From: Streptomyces lincolnensis
Lineage (GTDB): Bacteria > Actinomycetota > Actinomycetes > Streptomycetales > Streptomycetaceae
DNA length: 64,000 nucleotides
Reading direction: 5' to 3'
Assembly (NCBI RefSeq): GCF_021173675.1
Contig: NZ_JAIHON010000009.1
Span: forward strand, 434,001-498,000
Both the position numbers and the translations under genes were made by a program. Position 1 is the stretch's first letter. The number at the start of each line of letters is the position of its first letter. Below the pieces are notes generated by a model. It was given only the letters and a program-made list of their open reading frames with translations, was not told the origin of the DNA and searched no databases. Positions 1 through 8,266 of the stretch are shown piece after piece.

Positions 1-1032
1 GTCCTGGTGGGCCGTCAGCTCCTGGGCGAACTCGGCGCTCTGATCGGCGAGAAGGCGCAGCGGGTCGCGGTCGTCCACCCGGAGGCGCTGGCCGACACCG
101 GCGAGGCGCTCCGCGCCGACCTGGCCGATCAGGGCTACGAGGCCGTCGCCATCCAGGTGCCCAACGCCGAGGAGGCCAAGACCGCCGAGGTCGCCGCCTA
201 CTGCTGGAAGGCGCTCGGCCAGTCCGGCTTCACCCGCACCGACGTCATCGTCGGCGTCGGCGGCGGCTCCACCACCGACCTGGCCGGGTTCGTGGCCGCG
301 ACCTGGCTGCGCGGGGTGCGCTGGATCGCGGTGCCGACCACGGTGCTGGCCATGGTGGACGCGGCGGTCGGCGGCAAGACCGGCATCAACACCGCCGAGG
401 GCAAGAACCTGGTGGGGGCCTTCCACCCGCCGGCCGGCGTGCTCTGCGACCTCGCCGCGCTGGACTCCCTGCCGGTCCACGACTACGTCTCCGGCCTGGC
501 CGAGATCATCAAGGCCGGCTTCATCGCCGACCCGCAGATCCTCCAGCTCATCGAGGCCGACCCGCATGCCGCCCGCACCCCGGCCGGTCCGCACACCGCC
601 GAGCTGATCGAGCGGTCCATCCGGGTCAAGGCCGAGGTGGTCTCCTCCGACCTGAAGGAAGCGGGCCTCAGGGAGATTCTCAACTACGGCCACACGCTCG
701 GCCACGCCATCGAGAAGAACGAGCGCTACCAGTGGCGCCACGGCGCCGCCGTCGCCGTGGGCATGCACTTCGCCGCCGAACTCGGCCGTCTGGCCGGGCG
801 GTTGGACGACGCCACCGCCGACCGGCACCGCACCGTCCTGGAATCCGTCGGGCTGCCGCTGCACTACCGCTACGACCAGTGGCCCAAGCTGCTGCAGAAC
901 ATGAAGGTCGACAAGAAGTCCCGCGGCGACCTGCTGCGGTTCATCGTGCTGGACGGGCTGGCCAAGCCGACCGTGCTCGAAGGCCCCGACCCGGCCGTCC
1001 TGCTCGCCGCCTACGGCGAGGTCGGCGAGTAG
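1..1032 (+). CDS. aroB: 3-dehydroquinate synthase, 5' truncated by window edge
   Basis: AroB converts DAHP to 3-dehydroquinate, the second step of the shikimate pathway, using NAD and a divalent metal in the cytoplasm. The frame is open from base 1, and the family is usually about 360 residues, so roughly the first 20 residues lie outside the window. Visible family marks are the NAD-binding GVGGGSTTDLAGF stretch, GGKTGIN, and the three metal ligands: Glu in LAEIIK, His in NYGHTLGHAIE and His in WRHGAAVAVGM. The C-terminus ends with TAG at 1030-1032, followed by a strong hairpin. The upstream partner expected from related genomes (aroK) is not in view. Confidence 0.96.
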   Translation, partial: VLVGRQLLGELGALIGEKAQRVAVVHPEALADTGEALRADLADQGYEAVAIQVPNAEEAKTAEVAAYCWKALGQSGFTRTDVIVGVGGGSTTDLAGFVAATWLRGVRWIAVPTTVLAMVDAAVGGKTGINTAEGKNLVGAFHPPAGVLCDLAALDSLPVHDYVSGLAEIIKAGFIADPQILQLIEADPHAARTPAGPHTAELIERSIRVKAEVVSSDLKEAGLREILNYGHTLGHAIEKNERYQWRHGAAVAVGMHFAAELGRLAGRLDDATADRHRTVLESVGLPLHYRYDQWPKLLQNMKVDKKSRGDLLRFIVLDGLAKPTVLEGPDPAVLLAAYGEVGE

Positions 1033-1084
1033 CTCCCGGAGTACGGCTTGCGCCCGATTCGCGGTGCGGGCCGGGCACTTCGGA

Positions 1085-1123
1085 CCGCCCTCGGCCGTTT
1101 CACCAAATGACGGCCGGGGGCGG
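1085..1123. terminator. Hairpin terminator after aroB
   Basis: A 14-bp stem with one G.U pair (1085-1098 against 1110-1123) encloses an 11-nt A-rich loop. It lies about 50 bp after the aroB stop and 75 bp before the next gene. It lacks a long T-tract, as is usual in Streptomyces. Confidence 0.6.
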
Positions 1124-1196
1124 TACCGTTCGGTAACGAGCGGGTACGTTTCCCGTTGTCAGCGCCCATCGCCTGTACGAGACGGAGTGGCACCGG

Positions 1197-2063
1197 ATGC
1201 AGCACGCAGTGGGTTCTCCGCTGCCGCCGCCCCATCAGCCGGGGCACGGACCGGCCACCGGCTGGTCGCCGGCCGCACACCACCCGGGACCGCATCACCC
1301 GGGCACACATCAGGGGTCGGCCCCCGTGCCCCCGCCGCCTCCCGCCCCGGGCTTCACCGGAGTGCCGCCGGCCCCCATGCCGCCCGCGCCGCCGCCGGCT
1401 CCAGCGCCCGCGGCTCCGGACACCACGGGCCACGTCCCGCTGCCGCCCGGCGGTCCGGTCGGTGTGCCCAGCGCACCGCCCGCGACGGCGGCGCCCGATC
1501 CGGCCGCCGCCACCCTCGCGGTCCTGCTCATCGGTCCCGCGGGGGCCGGGAAGACCAGCGTCGCCAAGTACTGGGCGGACCACCGCCGGGTGCCCACCGC
1601 CCACATCAGCCTCGACGACGTCCGCGAATGGGTCCGCTCCGGCTTCGCCGATCCCCAGTCCGGGTGGAACGACCACTCCGAGGCCCAGTACCGCCTGGCC
1701 CGCCGCACCTGCGGCTTCGCCGCGCGCAACTTCCTGGCCAACGGCATCTCCTGCATCCTCGACGACGCCGTCTTCCCCGACCGCCCGGTCGTCGGCCTCG
1801 GCGGCTGGAAGCGCCATGTCGGCCCCGGCCTCCTCCCGGTCGTCCTCCTCCCCGGCCTGGAGATCGTCCTGGAACGCAACGCCGAGCGCTCCGGCAACCG
1901 CCGCCTCACCGACGAAGAGGTCGCCCGCATCCACGGCCGCATGGCCGGCTGGTACGGCTCCGGGCTCCCCATCATCGACAACTCCCAGATGGACGTCCCC
2001 CGGACCGCCCAGGTCCTGGACGACGTACTGGCACGATCGATAGCCAGTCCGCCCAGCTGGTAG
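1197..2063 (+). CDS. Proline-rich P-loop ATP-binding protein (kinase-like)
   Basis: This 288-residue protein has two parts. Residues 1-100 are a low-complexity Pro/Ala/Gly/His region with several polyproline runs, including five prolines near residue 45. Residues 105-280 are a P-loop domain with Walker A GPAGAGKTS at 113-121, and a SLDDVREWVR stretch followed by AQYRLARR and ILDDAVFPDR. That arrangement resembles small AAA_33/zeta-toxin-like kinases acting on small molecules. No signal peptide or membrane segment is seen. The ATG at 1197 is preceded by a weak GAGACGGAG. It sits between aroB and a peptidase gene in the efp-nusB cluster. The substrate is unknown. Confidence 0.8.
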   Translation: MQHAVGSPLPPPHQPGHGPATGWSPAAHHPGPHHPGTHQGSAPVPPPPPAPGFTGVPPAPMPPAPPPAPAPAAPDTTGHVPLPPGGPVGVPSAPPATAAPDPAAATLAVLLIGPAGAGKTSVAKYWADHRRVPTAHISLDDVREWVRSGFADPQSGWNDHSEAQYRLARRTCGFAARNFLANGISCILDDAVFPDRPVVGLGGWKRHVGPGLLPVVLLPGLEIVLERNAERSGNRRLTDEEVARIHGRMAGWYGSGLPIIDNSQMDVPRTAQVLDDVLARSIASPPSW

Positions 2064-2157
2064 CCGAGGCGGGAGGAGCCCGGCTCCCCGACCGGTGACG
2101 CCCCCACTCGGCCTCTCCCAACACGCGCCCCACCTGCGGAGCTCCTACGCTCATCTC

Positions 2158-3264
2158 ATGTCAGAGGTGTACGCAGCCCGCCGAACCCGTCTCCGGGAGC
2201 GCTGTCACGCGCTCGGCGGCGCGGCAGCGGTCGTGACCCGTCCCGCCAACGTCCGCTACCTCGCGGGCGCGGCCCCGCAGGGCGCGGTACTCCTGCTCGG
2301 CCGACGCCAGGACCTGCTGGTCTGCAGCGGCCCCCCGGACGACCGGGCCTCCCCGTGGCGCCCCGACGACGCACTGGCGCTGCACGTCCTGGCCGAGCCC
2401 GAGGGCGATCCGGCCGTCGCCGCGGCCGGCCTGGCCGCCGCGCAGGGCATCGACGCGCTGGCCGTCGAGGAACACCACCTCACCGTGACCCGGCACCGCG
2501 CGCTCGCCTCCGTCGCTCCCCGGCTGCGTCTCGCGGACCTGGGCGGCGCCGTCGAACAGCTCAGGGTGATCAAGGACGAGGAGGAGATCTCCTGCCTCCG
2601 CATCGGCGCCGAGATCGCCGACCAGGCACTGGGCGAGCTGCTCGAATCCATCCTCGTCGGCCGCACGGAACGCCACCTCGCCCTGGAACTGGAACGCCGC
2701 CTCGTCGACCACGGCGCCGACGGCCCCGCCTTCGCCACCTCCGTCGCCACCGGCCCGAACTCCGGTAAGCGGGCCCACCGGCCCACCGACCGCAGGGTCG
2801 AGGAGGGCGACTTCCTCTCCGTCTGCCTCGGTGCCACCTACCGCGGCTACCGCTGCGAGATCGGCCGCACCTTCGTCATCGGTACGTCCCCGGCGGACTG
2901 GCAGATCGAGCTGTACGACCTCGTCTTCGCTGCCCAGCGGGCCGGCCGGGAGGCACTGGCACCCGGCGTCGCCTACCGCGACGTGGACCGCGCGGCACGT
3001 CAGGTACTGGACTCCGCGGGGTACGGTGAGAGCCTTTCGGCACTGACGGGGCACGGTGTCGGGCTCGAAAACGACGAGGACCCGCAGTTGGCCCCCGCGG
3101 CCATGGGTAAACTGGACGCTTGCGTGCCGGTCACCGTCGAACCGGGGGTCCACCTCCCGGGCCGGGGCGGTGTCCGGATCGATGACACGCTCGTCGTCCG
3201 CCCCGAGGCGGACGGCGGACCCGAGCTACTCACCATCACGACCAAGGAGCTGCTCGCCCTTTAG
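2158..3264 (+). CDS. M24 (PepQ/aminopeptidase P-like) family protein with altered metal site
   Basis: A 368-residue protein of the pita-bread M24 fold, normally a dinuclear-metal Xaa-Pro peptidase. The start at ATG 2158 gives MSEVYAARRTRLRER; an upstream in-frame GTG at 2095 would add an unconserved extension. The C-terminal catalytic domain keeps the His of GHGVGLEN and the Glu of TVEPGVHLP. The two usual Asp ligands are replaced (SVCLGATYRGY and YRCEIGRTF), the final Glu is Asp (GVRIDDT), and the second His is Asp. Activity is therefore doubtful or shifted. It lies 52 bp upstream of efp and probably shares transcription with it. The family assignment is firm; the function is inferred. Confidence 0.85.
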   Translation: MSEVYAARRTRLRERCHALGGAAAVVTRPANVRYLAGAAPQGAVLLLGRRQDLLVCSGPPDDRASPWRPDDALALHVLAEPEGDPAVAAAGLAAAQGIDALAVEEHHLTVTRHRALASVAPRLRLADLGGAVEQLRVIKDEEEISCLRIGAEIADQALGELLESILVGRTERHLALELERRLVDHGADGPAFATSVATGPNSGKRAHRPTDRRVEEGDFLSVCLGATYRGYRCEIGRTFVIGTSPADWQIELYDLVFAAQRAGREALAPGVAYRDVDRAARQVLDSAGYGESLSALTGHGVGLENDEDPQLAPAAMGKLDACVPVTVEPGVHLPGRGGVRIDDTLVVRPEADGGPELLTITTKELLAL

Positions 3265-3316
3265 ACAGGCGCGTGCCCCCGGGGTCGTCCACGTCAGTCC
3301 AGGAGATTCCGCAACC

Positions 3317-3883
3317 GTGGCTTCCACGAACGACCTCAAGAACGGCATGGTGCTCAAGCTCGATGGCGGCCAGCTGTGGTCCGTCGTCGAGTTCCAGCAC
3401 GTCAAGCCCGGCAAGGGCCCGGCCTTCGTGCGCACCAAGCTCAAGAACGTGCTCTCCGGCAAGGTGGTCGACAAGACCTTCAACGCCGGCGTCAAGGTCG
3501 AAACGGCCACCGTCGACAAGCGCGACATGCAGTTCTCCTACATGGACGGCGAGTACTTCGTCTTCATGGACATGGAGACCTACGACCAGCTCATGGTCGA
3601 CCGCAAGGCCGTCGGCGACGCCGCCAACTTCCTGATCGAGGGCTTCACCGCCACCGTGGCGCAGCACGAGGGCGAGGTGCTCTTCGTCGAGCTGCCGGCC
3701 GCCGTCGAGCTCGTCGTGCAGGAGACCGAGCCGGGCGTCCAGGGCGACCGCTCCACCGGCGGCACCAAGCCCGCCATCCTGGAGACCGGTCACCAGATCC
3801 AGGTCCCGCTCTTCATCACCACCGGTGAGAAGATCAAGGTCGACACCCGCACGAGCGACTACCTCGGCCGGGTGAACAGCTAA
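3317..3883 (+). CDS. efp: Elongation factor P
   Basis: EF-P (188 residues) binds the ribosome between the P and E sites and relieves stalling at consecutive prolines. The GTG start at 3317 has AGGAGA ten bases upstream and gives MASTNDLKNGMVLKLDGG. Three OB/KOW-like domains are expected for this length. The tip loop reads KPGKGPAF with Lys33. This PGKGP form is the actinobacterial subfamily reported to work without lysine modification, and no epmA- or ymfI-like modification gene is nearby. nusB starts 2 bp after the stop, so the two are co-transcribed. Confidence 0.97.
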   Translation: MASTNDLKNGMVLKLDGGQLWSVVEFQHVKPGKGPAFVRTKLKNVLSGKVVDKTFNAGVKVETATVDKRDMQFSYMDGEYFVFMDMETYDQLMVDRKAVGDAANFLIEGFTATVAQHEGEVLFVELPAAVELVVQETEPGVQGDRSTGGTKPAILETGHQIQVPLFITTGEKIKVDTRTSDYLGRVNS

Positions 3884-3885
3884 CC

Positions 3886-4314
3886 GTGGCTGCTCGCAAC
3901 ACGGCCCGCAAGCGTGCCTTCCAGATCCTCTTCGAGGGCGACCAGCGCGACGCCGACGTGCTGACGGTCCTCGCGGACTGGGTCCGGCTCTCCCGGGAGG
4001 ACACCCGGCAGCCGCCGGTCAGCGAGTACACGATGCAACTGGTCGAGGGCTACGCGGGACACGCGAAGCGCATCGACGAGCTGATCGCGCAGTACTCGGT
4101 CGGCTGGACGCTGGACCGGATGCCGGTCGTCGACCGCAACATCCTGCGCCTGGGCGCCTACGAGCTGATCTGGGTGGACGAGACGCCCGACGCCGTCGTG
4201 CTGGACGAGATGGTCCAGCTGGCGAAGGAGTTCTCCACCGACGAGTCGCCCTCGTTCGTCAACGGTCTGCTCGGCCGCCTCAAGGACCTCAAGGGCTCGC
4301 TGCGTCGCGACTAG
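3886..4314 (+). CDS. nusB: Transcription antitermination factor NusB
   Basis: NusB (142 residues) pairs with NusE/S10 on boxA RNA to keep rRNA transcription processive. The GTG at 3886 gives MAARNTARKRAFQILFEGDQRD, the typical N-terminal RNA-binding helix. The C-terminal VVLDEMVQLAKEF and SFVNGLLGRL are standard family motifs. It follows efp by 2 bp and is the last gene before a strong terminator at 4468-4514. Confidence 0.96.
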   Translation: MAARNTARKRAFQILFEGDQRDADVLTVLADWVRLSREDTRQPPVSEYTMQLVEGYAGHAKRIDELIAQYSVGWTLDRMPVVDRNILRLGAYELIWVDETPDAVVLDEMVQLAKEFSTDESPSFVNGLLGRLKDLKGSLRRD

Positions 4315-4467
4315 CTCTGCCGGGTGCCGCCCGGGGCGCGGCGCCGTGGTGGGTGTCGCAGACGGACGCCAGGGGGCCTTGTGCGGCCGCTGACGCCGCT
4401 ATGGCGGGGTCGGTCCGGCGACGCCGTCGCACGTCCCTCACGGGGCGATCCGCACGACGTACCAAAA

Positions 4468-4514
4468 ACCGCCGGGGTGGCCGGAACCCAATGGGTTCCG
4501 GCCACCCCGGCGGT
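4468..4514. terminator. Perfect bidirectional terminator between nusB and bldD
   Basis: A 22-bp perfect stem (4468-4489 against 4493-4514) has only AAT between the arms. It has A5 on its left (4464-4468) and CGTTT on its right, so it can end both the rightward nusB and the leftward bldD transcript. Confidence 0.88.
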
Positions 4515-4540
4515 ACGTTTCTGCTGAGGTGGGGAGCGGG

Positions 4541-5044
4541 TCAGCTCTCCTCGTGGGACGCCACCGCACGGCGGGCGTCCGCGTCCAGCACGCCCCAGCT
4601 GATCAGCTGCTCGGTGAGGACCGAGGGCGACTGGTCGTAGATGACGGCGAGTGTGCGCAGGTCGTCCTGGCGGATCGAGAGCACCTTGCCGTTGTAGTCA
4701 CCGCGCTGCGACTGGATCGTGGCCGCGTACCGCTGGAGCGGGCCCGCCTTCTCGGCCGGCACATGGGCCAGGCGCTCCAGGTCCAGGACCAGCTTCGGCG
4801 GCGGCTCGGCGGCGCCGCCCGGCGTGGTGCCCGGCAGCAGCTCCTGCACGGGGACCCCGTAGAAATCCGCCAGCTCGGCAAGGCGCTGCACGGTCACGGC
4901 GCGGTCACCGCGCTCGTACGACCCGACCACAACCGCCTTCCAGCGTCCTTGGGACTTCTCCTCGACACCGTGGAGGGAAAGGCCCTGCTGGGTGCGGATG
5001 GCCCGGAGCTTGGCCCCGAGCTGTTTGGCGTATTCGCTGGACAT
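4541..5044 (-). CDS. bldD: Developmental master regulator BldD
   Basis: BldD (167 residues) represses sporulation genes during vegetative growth. Tetrameric cyclic di-GMP brings two of its C-terminal domains together to allow DNA binding. The start is ATG at 5044 (MSSEYAKQLGAKLRAIR), although the frame stays open upstream. The N-terminal Xre-type HTH spans about residues 7-70. The C-terminal c-di-GMP signature is intact: RGD at 114-116 and RQDD at 125-128. It is divergent from pyrR with a 273-bp shared intergenic region, and it is probably autoregulated as in other streptomycetes. Confidence 0.97.
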   Translation of the reverse strand: MSSEYAKQLGAKLRAIRTQQGLSLHGVEEKSQGRWKAVVVGSYERGDRAVTVQRLAELADFYGVPVQELLPGTTPGGAAEPPPKLVLDLERLAHVPAEKAGPLQRYAATIQSQRGDYNGKVLSIRQDDLRTLAVIYDQSPSVLTEQLISWGVLDADARRAVASHEES

Positions 5045-5099
5045 ATAGCTCCCCGGCACTGTGTCGACGCGGCCGGCTGTGTGCATGCCGCGCGGCTGG

Positions 5100-5128
5100 T
5101 AACTCACTGTGAGGTTACGCAGCGTTAC
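5100..5128. promoter_or_regulatory. Candidate BldD autoregulatory site upstream of bldD
   Basis: Near-palindromic TAACTCACTGTGAGGTTA (5100-5117), followed by GCAGCGTTAC, lies 56-84 bp upstream of the bldD start. The TCAC/GTGA half-sites resemble reported BldD targets, but the spacing does not match the TNAC-N4-GTNA consensus exactly. The assignment rests on motif resemblance and on known bldD autoregulation. Confidence 0.4.
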
Positions 5129-5270
5129 TCTTCCGCGTCAAGCCGAATGGTCCGCACCGGCTCTTCCGTGGTATCGGTGGCGGGTTGGGCCGAAGGGGTG
5201 ATCGGGGGCCACCGAGGGGGTGATCTGCGGTGTCGTGCGGGCCTGCTACCGTGGATGGCGCAAATCCGAC

Positions 5271-5308
5271 GTCCTTTAAGGTCCGTCCCGTGAGGCGGAG
5301 AAGGAGGT
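5271..5308 (+). promoter_or_regulatory. PyrR-binding RNA hairpin overlapping the pyrR ribosome binding site
   Basis: The leader contains CGTCCCGTGAGGCG (5284-5297). It matches the PyrR recognition loop ARUCCNGNGAGGYU except that the closing A-U pair is replaced by C-G. CCG (5283-5285) pairs with CGG (5296-5298). Outside this, TCCTT (5272-5276) can pair with AAGGA (5301-5305), which is part of the pyrR Shine-Dalgarno AAGGAGG. PyrR binding would then mask the ribosome site. This translational mode is known for mycobacterial pyr operons and is inferred here. Confidence 0.72.
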
Positions 5309-5317
5309 CCGTTTCAT

Positions 5318-5911
5318 ATGGACACGCAGCAGAACAATCCGCAGGACAACCAGCGGGAAGCGGAACCGTCCGATGCCCGGCCCGTTCTCGAGGGCCCCGA
5401 CATCGCGCGCGTACTGACCCGTATCGCCCACGAGATCGTCGAACGCGCCAAGGGCGCCGACGACGTCGTGCTCCTCGGCATTCCGACCCGGGGCGTCTTC
5501 CTCGCCCAGCGGCTCGCCGCCAAGCTGGAGCAGATCACCGAACGCACGATCCCGGTCGGCTCGCTCGACATCACCATGTACCGCGACGACCTGCGCATGC
5601 ACCCGCCACGCGCACTGGCCCGTACGGACATCCCCGGTGACGGCATCGACGGCCGCCTGGTCGTCCTCGTCGACGACGTGCTCTTCTCCGGCCGCACGAT
5701 CCGCGCCGCCCTCGACGCCCTGAACGACATCGGGCGCCCGCGCGCGGTCCAGCTGGCGGTCCTCGTCGACAGAGGCCACCGCGAACTGCCCATCCGCGCC
5801 GACTACGTCGGCAAGAACCTCCCCACGTCGTTGCGGGAGACGGTCAAGGTCCAGCTCGCCGAGGAGGACGGTCGCGACACCGTGCTGCTCGGCGCGAAGC
5901 GGGACCGGTAG
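5318..5911 (+). CDS. pyrR: Bifunctional pyr operon regulator / uracil phosphoribosyltransferase
   Basis: PyrR (197 residues) senses UMP/UTP against PRPP, binds pyr mRNA and has weak uracil phosphoribosyltransferase activity. The PRPP loop LVVLVDDVLFSGRTI is at about 115-130, and the DITMYRDD segment is typical. The first 20 residues are a polar, Gln/Asn-rich extension. The ATG at 5318 follows AAGGAGG at 5301-5307, inside the proposed PyrR hairpin, so pyrR would regulate its own translation. It is the first gene of the pyrimidine operon, 86 bp before pyrB, and divergent from bldD. Confidence 0.96.
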   Translation: MDTQQNNPQDNQREAEPSDARPVLEGPDIARVLTRIAHEIVERAKGADDVVLLGIPTRGVFLAQRLAAKLEQITERTIPVGSLDITMYRDDLRMHPPRALARTDIPGDGIDGRLVVLVDDVLFSGRTIRAALDALNDIGRPRAVQLAVLVDRGHRELPIRADYVGKNLPTSLRETVKVQLAEEDGRDTVLLGAKRDR

Positions 5912-5996
5912 CAGGCAGACGGCGTACGCCGGTCCTCGGCGTGCCCTGGCCTGCCCTGAATCTCTCCCATATGAACTGCCTTACGGAGCCTGAAAG

Positions 5997-6974
5997 ATGC
6001 AGCGTCATCTCATCTCGGCCGCCGACCTCACCCGTGACGACGCCGTCCTGATCCTCGACACCGCCGAGGAGATGGCCCGGGTCGCCGACCGGCCGATCAA
6101 GAAACTGCCGACCCTGCGCGGCCGTACCGTCGTCAATCTCTTCTTCGAGGACTCCACCCGCACCCGGATCTCCTTCGAGGCCGCCGAGAAGCGGTTGTCG
6201 GCGGACGTCATCAACTTCTCCGCCAAGGGCTCCAGCGTCTCCAAGGGCGAGTCCCTGAAGGACACCGCCCAGACTCTGGAGGCGATGGGCGTCGACGCCG
6301 TCGTGATCCGGCACGGTGCCTCCGGGGCGCCGTACCGGCTGGCCAACTCCGGCTGGATCGACGCGGCCGTCATCAACGCCGGTGACGGCACCCACCAGCA
6401 CCCCACCCAGGCCCTGCTGGACGCCTTCACCATGCGCCGCCGGCTCGTCGGGCGCGACGCCGGGATCGGCCAGGACCTGTCCGGGCGGCGCATCACGATC
6501 GTCGGCGACATCCTGCACAGCCGGGTCGCCCGTTCCAACGTCGACCTGCTGCACACCCTCGGCGCCCAGGTCACCCTGGTCGCTCCGCCCACCCTGGTCC
6601 CGGTCGGCGTCGAGACCTGGCCGTGCGAGGTGTCGTACGACCTGGACAGCACGCTCGCCAAGTCCGACGCGGTGATGATGCTGCGGGTCCAGCGCGAGCG
6701 CATGAACGCGGCGTTCTTCCCGACCGAGCGGGAGTACTCGCGGCGCTACGGCCTCGACGGCGACCGCATGGCGCGGATGCCCGAGCACGCCATCGTGATG
6801 CACCCCGGTCCGATGGTCCGCGGCATGGAGATCACGGCCGAGGTGGCCGACTCCGAGCGCTGCACCGTCGTCGAGCAGGTCGCAAACGGAGTCTCCATCC
6901 GGATGGCGGTCCTGTACCTGCTTCTGGGCGGCAACGAACCCGCCGTCAGCCACACCCGTATCGAGGAGAAGTAA
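5997..6974 (+). CDS. pyrB: Aspartate carbamoyltransferase catalytic subunit
   Basis: PyrB (325 residues) condenses carbamoyl phosphate and aspartate to N-carbamoylaspartate, the committed step of UMP synthesis. The carbamoyl-phosphate loop EDSTRTRISFE is at residues 51-61, and HGASGAPYRL and HQHPTQALLDAF are family marks. The ATG at 5997 has GGAG about ten bases upstream. No pyrI regulatory chain is present. pyrC begins 5 bp after the stop, with its Shine-Dalgarno GAGGAG inside the last pyrB codons, pointing to translational coupling. Confidence 0.97.
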   Translation: MQRHLISAADLTRDDAVLILDTAEEMARVADRPIKKLPTLRGRTVVNLFFEDSTRTRISFEAAEKRLSADVINFSAKGSSVSKGESLKDTAQTLEAMGVDAVVIRHGASGAPYRLANSGWIDAAVINAGDGTHQHPTQALLDAFTMRRRLVGRDAGIGQDLSGRRITIVGDILHSRVARSNVDLLHTLGAQVTLVAPPTLVPVGVETWPCEVSYDLDSTLAKSDAVMMLRVQRERMNAAFFPTEREYSRRYGLDGDRMARMPEHAIVMHPGPMVRGMEITAEVADSERCTVVEQVANGVSIRMAVLYLLLGGNEPAVSHTRIEEK

Positions 6975-6979
6975 GACAC

Positions 6980-8266
6980 ATGAGCAAGATCCTGATCCGT
7001 GGTGCGAAGGTCCTCGGCGGCGAGCCGCAGGACGTGCTGATCGACGGTCCGGTCATCGAGGCCGTCGGTAGCGGGCTCCCGGCCGAGGGCGCAGAGGTCG
7101 TCGAGGCCGACGGCAAGGTGCTGCTGCCGGGTCTCGTGGACCTGCACACGCATCTGCGCGAGCCCGGCCGCGAGGACTCCGAGACGGTCCTGACCGGTAC
7201 CCGCGCGGCCGCCTCCGGCGGCTACACCGCCGTGTTCGCCATGGCCAACACCTTCCCGGTGGCCGACACCGCCGGAGTGGTCGAGCAGGTCTGGCGACTG
7301 GGCCGGGAGCACGGCTACTGCGACGTGCAGCCCATCGGCGCGGTCACCGTCGGCCTGGAGGGCCGCAAGCTCGCCGAGCTGGGTGCCATGCACGAGTCGG
7401 CGGCCGGCGTGACCGTTTTCTCCGACGACGGCAAGTGCGTCGACGACGCCGTGATCATGCGGCGGGCACTGGAGTACGTGAAGGCCTTCGGCGGGGTCGT
7501 CGCCCAGCACGCGCAGGAGCCGCGGCTGACCGAGGGCGCCGAGATGAACGAGGGCGTCGTCTCCGCCGAGCTCGGCCTCGGGGGCTGGCCCGCGGTGGCC
7601 GAGGAATCGATCATCGCCCGGGACGTCCTGCTCGCCGAGCACGTCGGCTCCCGCGTCCACATCTGCCACCTGTCGACCGCCGGCTCGGTGGAGATCGTGC
7701 GCTGGGCGAAGTCCCGCGGCATCGACGTCACCGCCGAGGTCACCCCGCACCACCTCCTGCTCACCGACGAGCTGGTGCGCACCTACAACCCGGTCTACAA
7801 GGTCAATCCGCCGCTACGCACCGAGCGCGACGTGCACGCCCTGCGCGAGGCGCTCGCCGACGGCACGATCGACATCGTCGCCACCGACCACGCCCCGCAC
7901 CCGCACGAGGACAAGGACTGCGAGTGGGCCGCGGCCGCCATGGGCATGGTCGGCCTGGAGACCGCGTTGTCAGTGGTCCAGGAGACGATGGTGGACACCG
8001 GGCTGATCGACTGGGCCGGGGTCGCCGACCGCATGTCCTTCAAGCCCGCCGCGATCGGGCAGGCGCAGGGCCACGGCCGCCCCGTCTCGGCAGGTGAGCC
8101 CGCCAACCTCACGCTCGTCGACACGGCTTACCGTGGGTCCGTGGACCCCGCGGGCTTCGCCTCGCGCAGCCGCAACACCCCGTACGAGGGGCGTGAGCTG
8201 CCGGGCCGTGTCACGCACACGTGGCTCCGGGGCAAGGCCACGCTCGTCGACGGGAAGCTCACGTGA
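6980..8266 (+). CDS. pyrC: Dihydroorotase
   Basis: PyrC (428 residues) cyclises carbamoyl-aspartate to dihydroorotate and belongs to the class I amidohydrolase dihydroorotases. The metal-binding DLHTHLREPG has His56 and His58. HICHLSTAGS and ATDHAPHPHEDK supply further ligands. The start ATG 6980 sits just after pyrB with GAGGAG at 6963-6968. The stop TGA overlaps the GTG start of the next gene, so translation is coupled through this part of the operon. Confidence 0.97.
   Translation: MSKILIRGAKVLGGEPQDVLIDGPVIEAVGSGLPAEGAEVVEADGKVLLPGLVDLHTHLREPGREDSETVLTGTRAAASGGYTAVFAMANTFPVADTAGVVEQVWRLGREHGYCDVQPIGAVTVGLEGRKLAELGAMHESAAGVTVFSDDGKCVDDAVIMRRALEYVKAFGGVVAQHAQEPRLTEGAEMNEGVVSAELGLGGWPAVAEESIIARDVLLAEHVGSRVHICHLSTAGSVEIVRWAKSRGIDVTAEVTPHHLLLTDELVRTYNPVYKVNPPLRTERDVHALREALADGTIDIVATDHAPHPHEDKDCEWAAAAMGMVGLETALSVVQETMVDTGLIDWAGVADRMSFKPAAIGQAQGHGRPVSAGEPANLTLVDTAYRGSVDPAGFASRSRNTPYEGRELPGRVTHTWLRGKATLVDGKLT

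Noticed and set aside
2095..2157. GTG 2095 as start of the M24 gene
   Set aside because: It would add 21 residues without family similarity; ATG 2158 gives the standard N-terminus.
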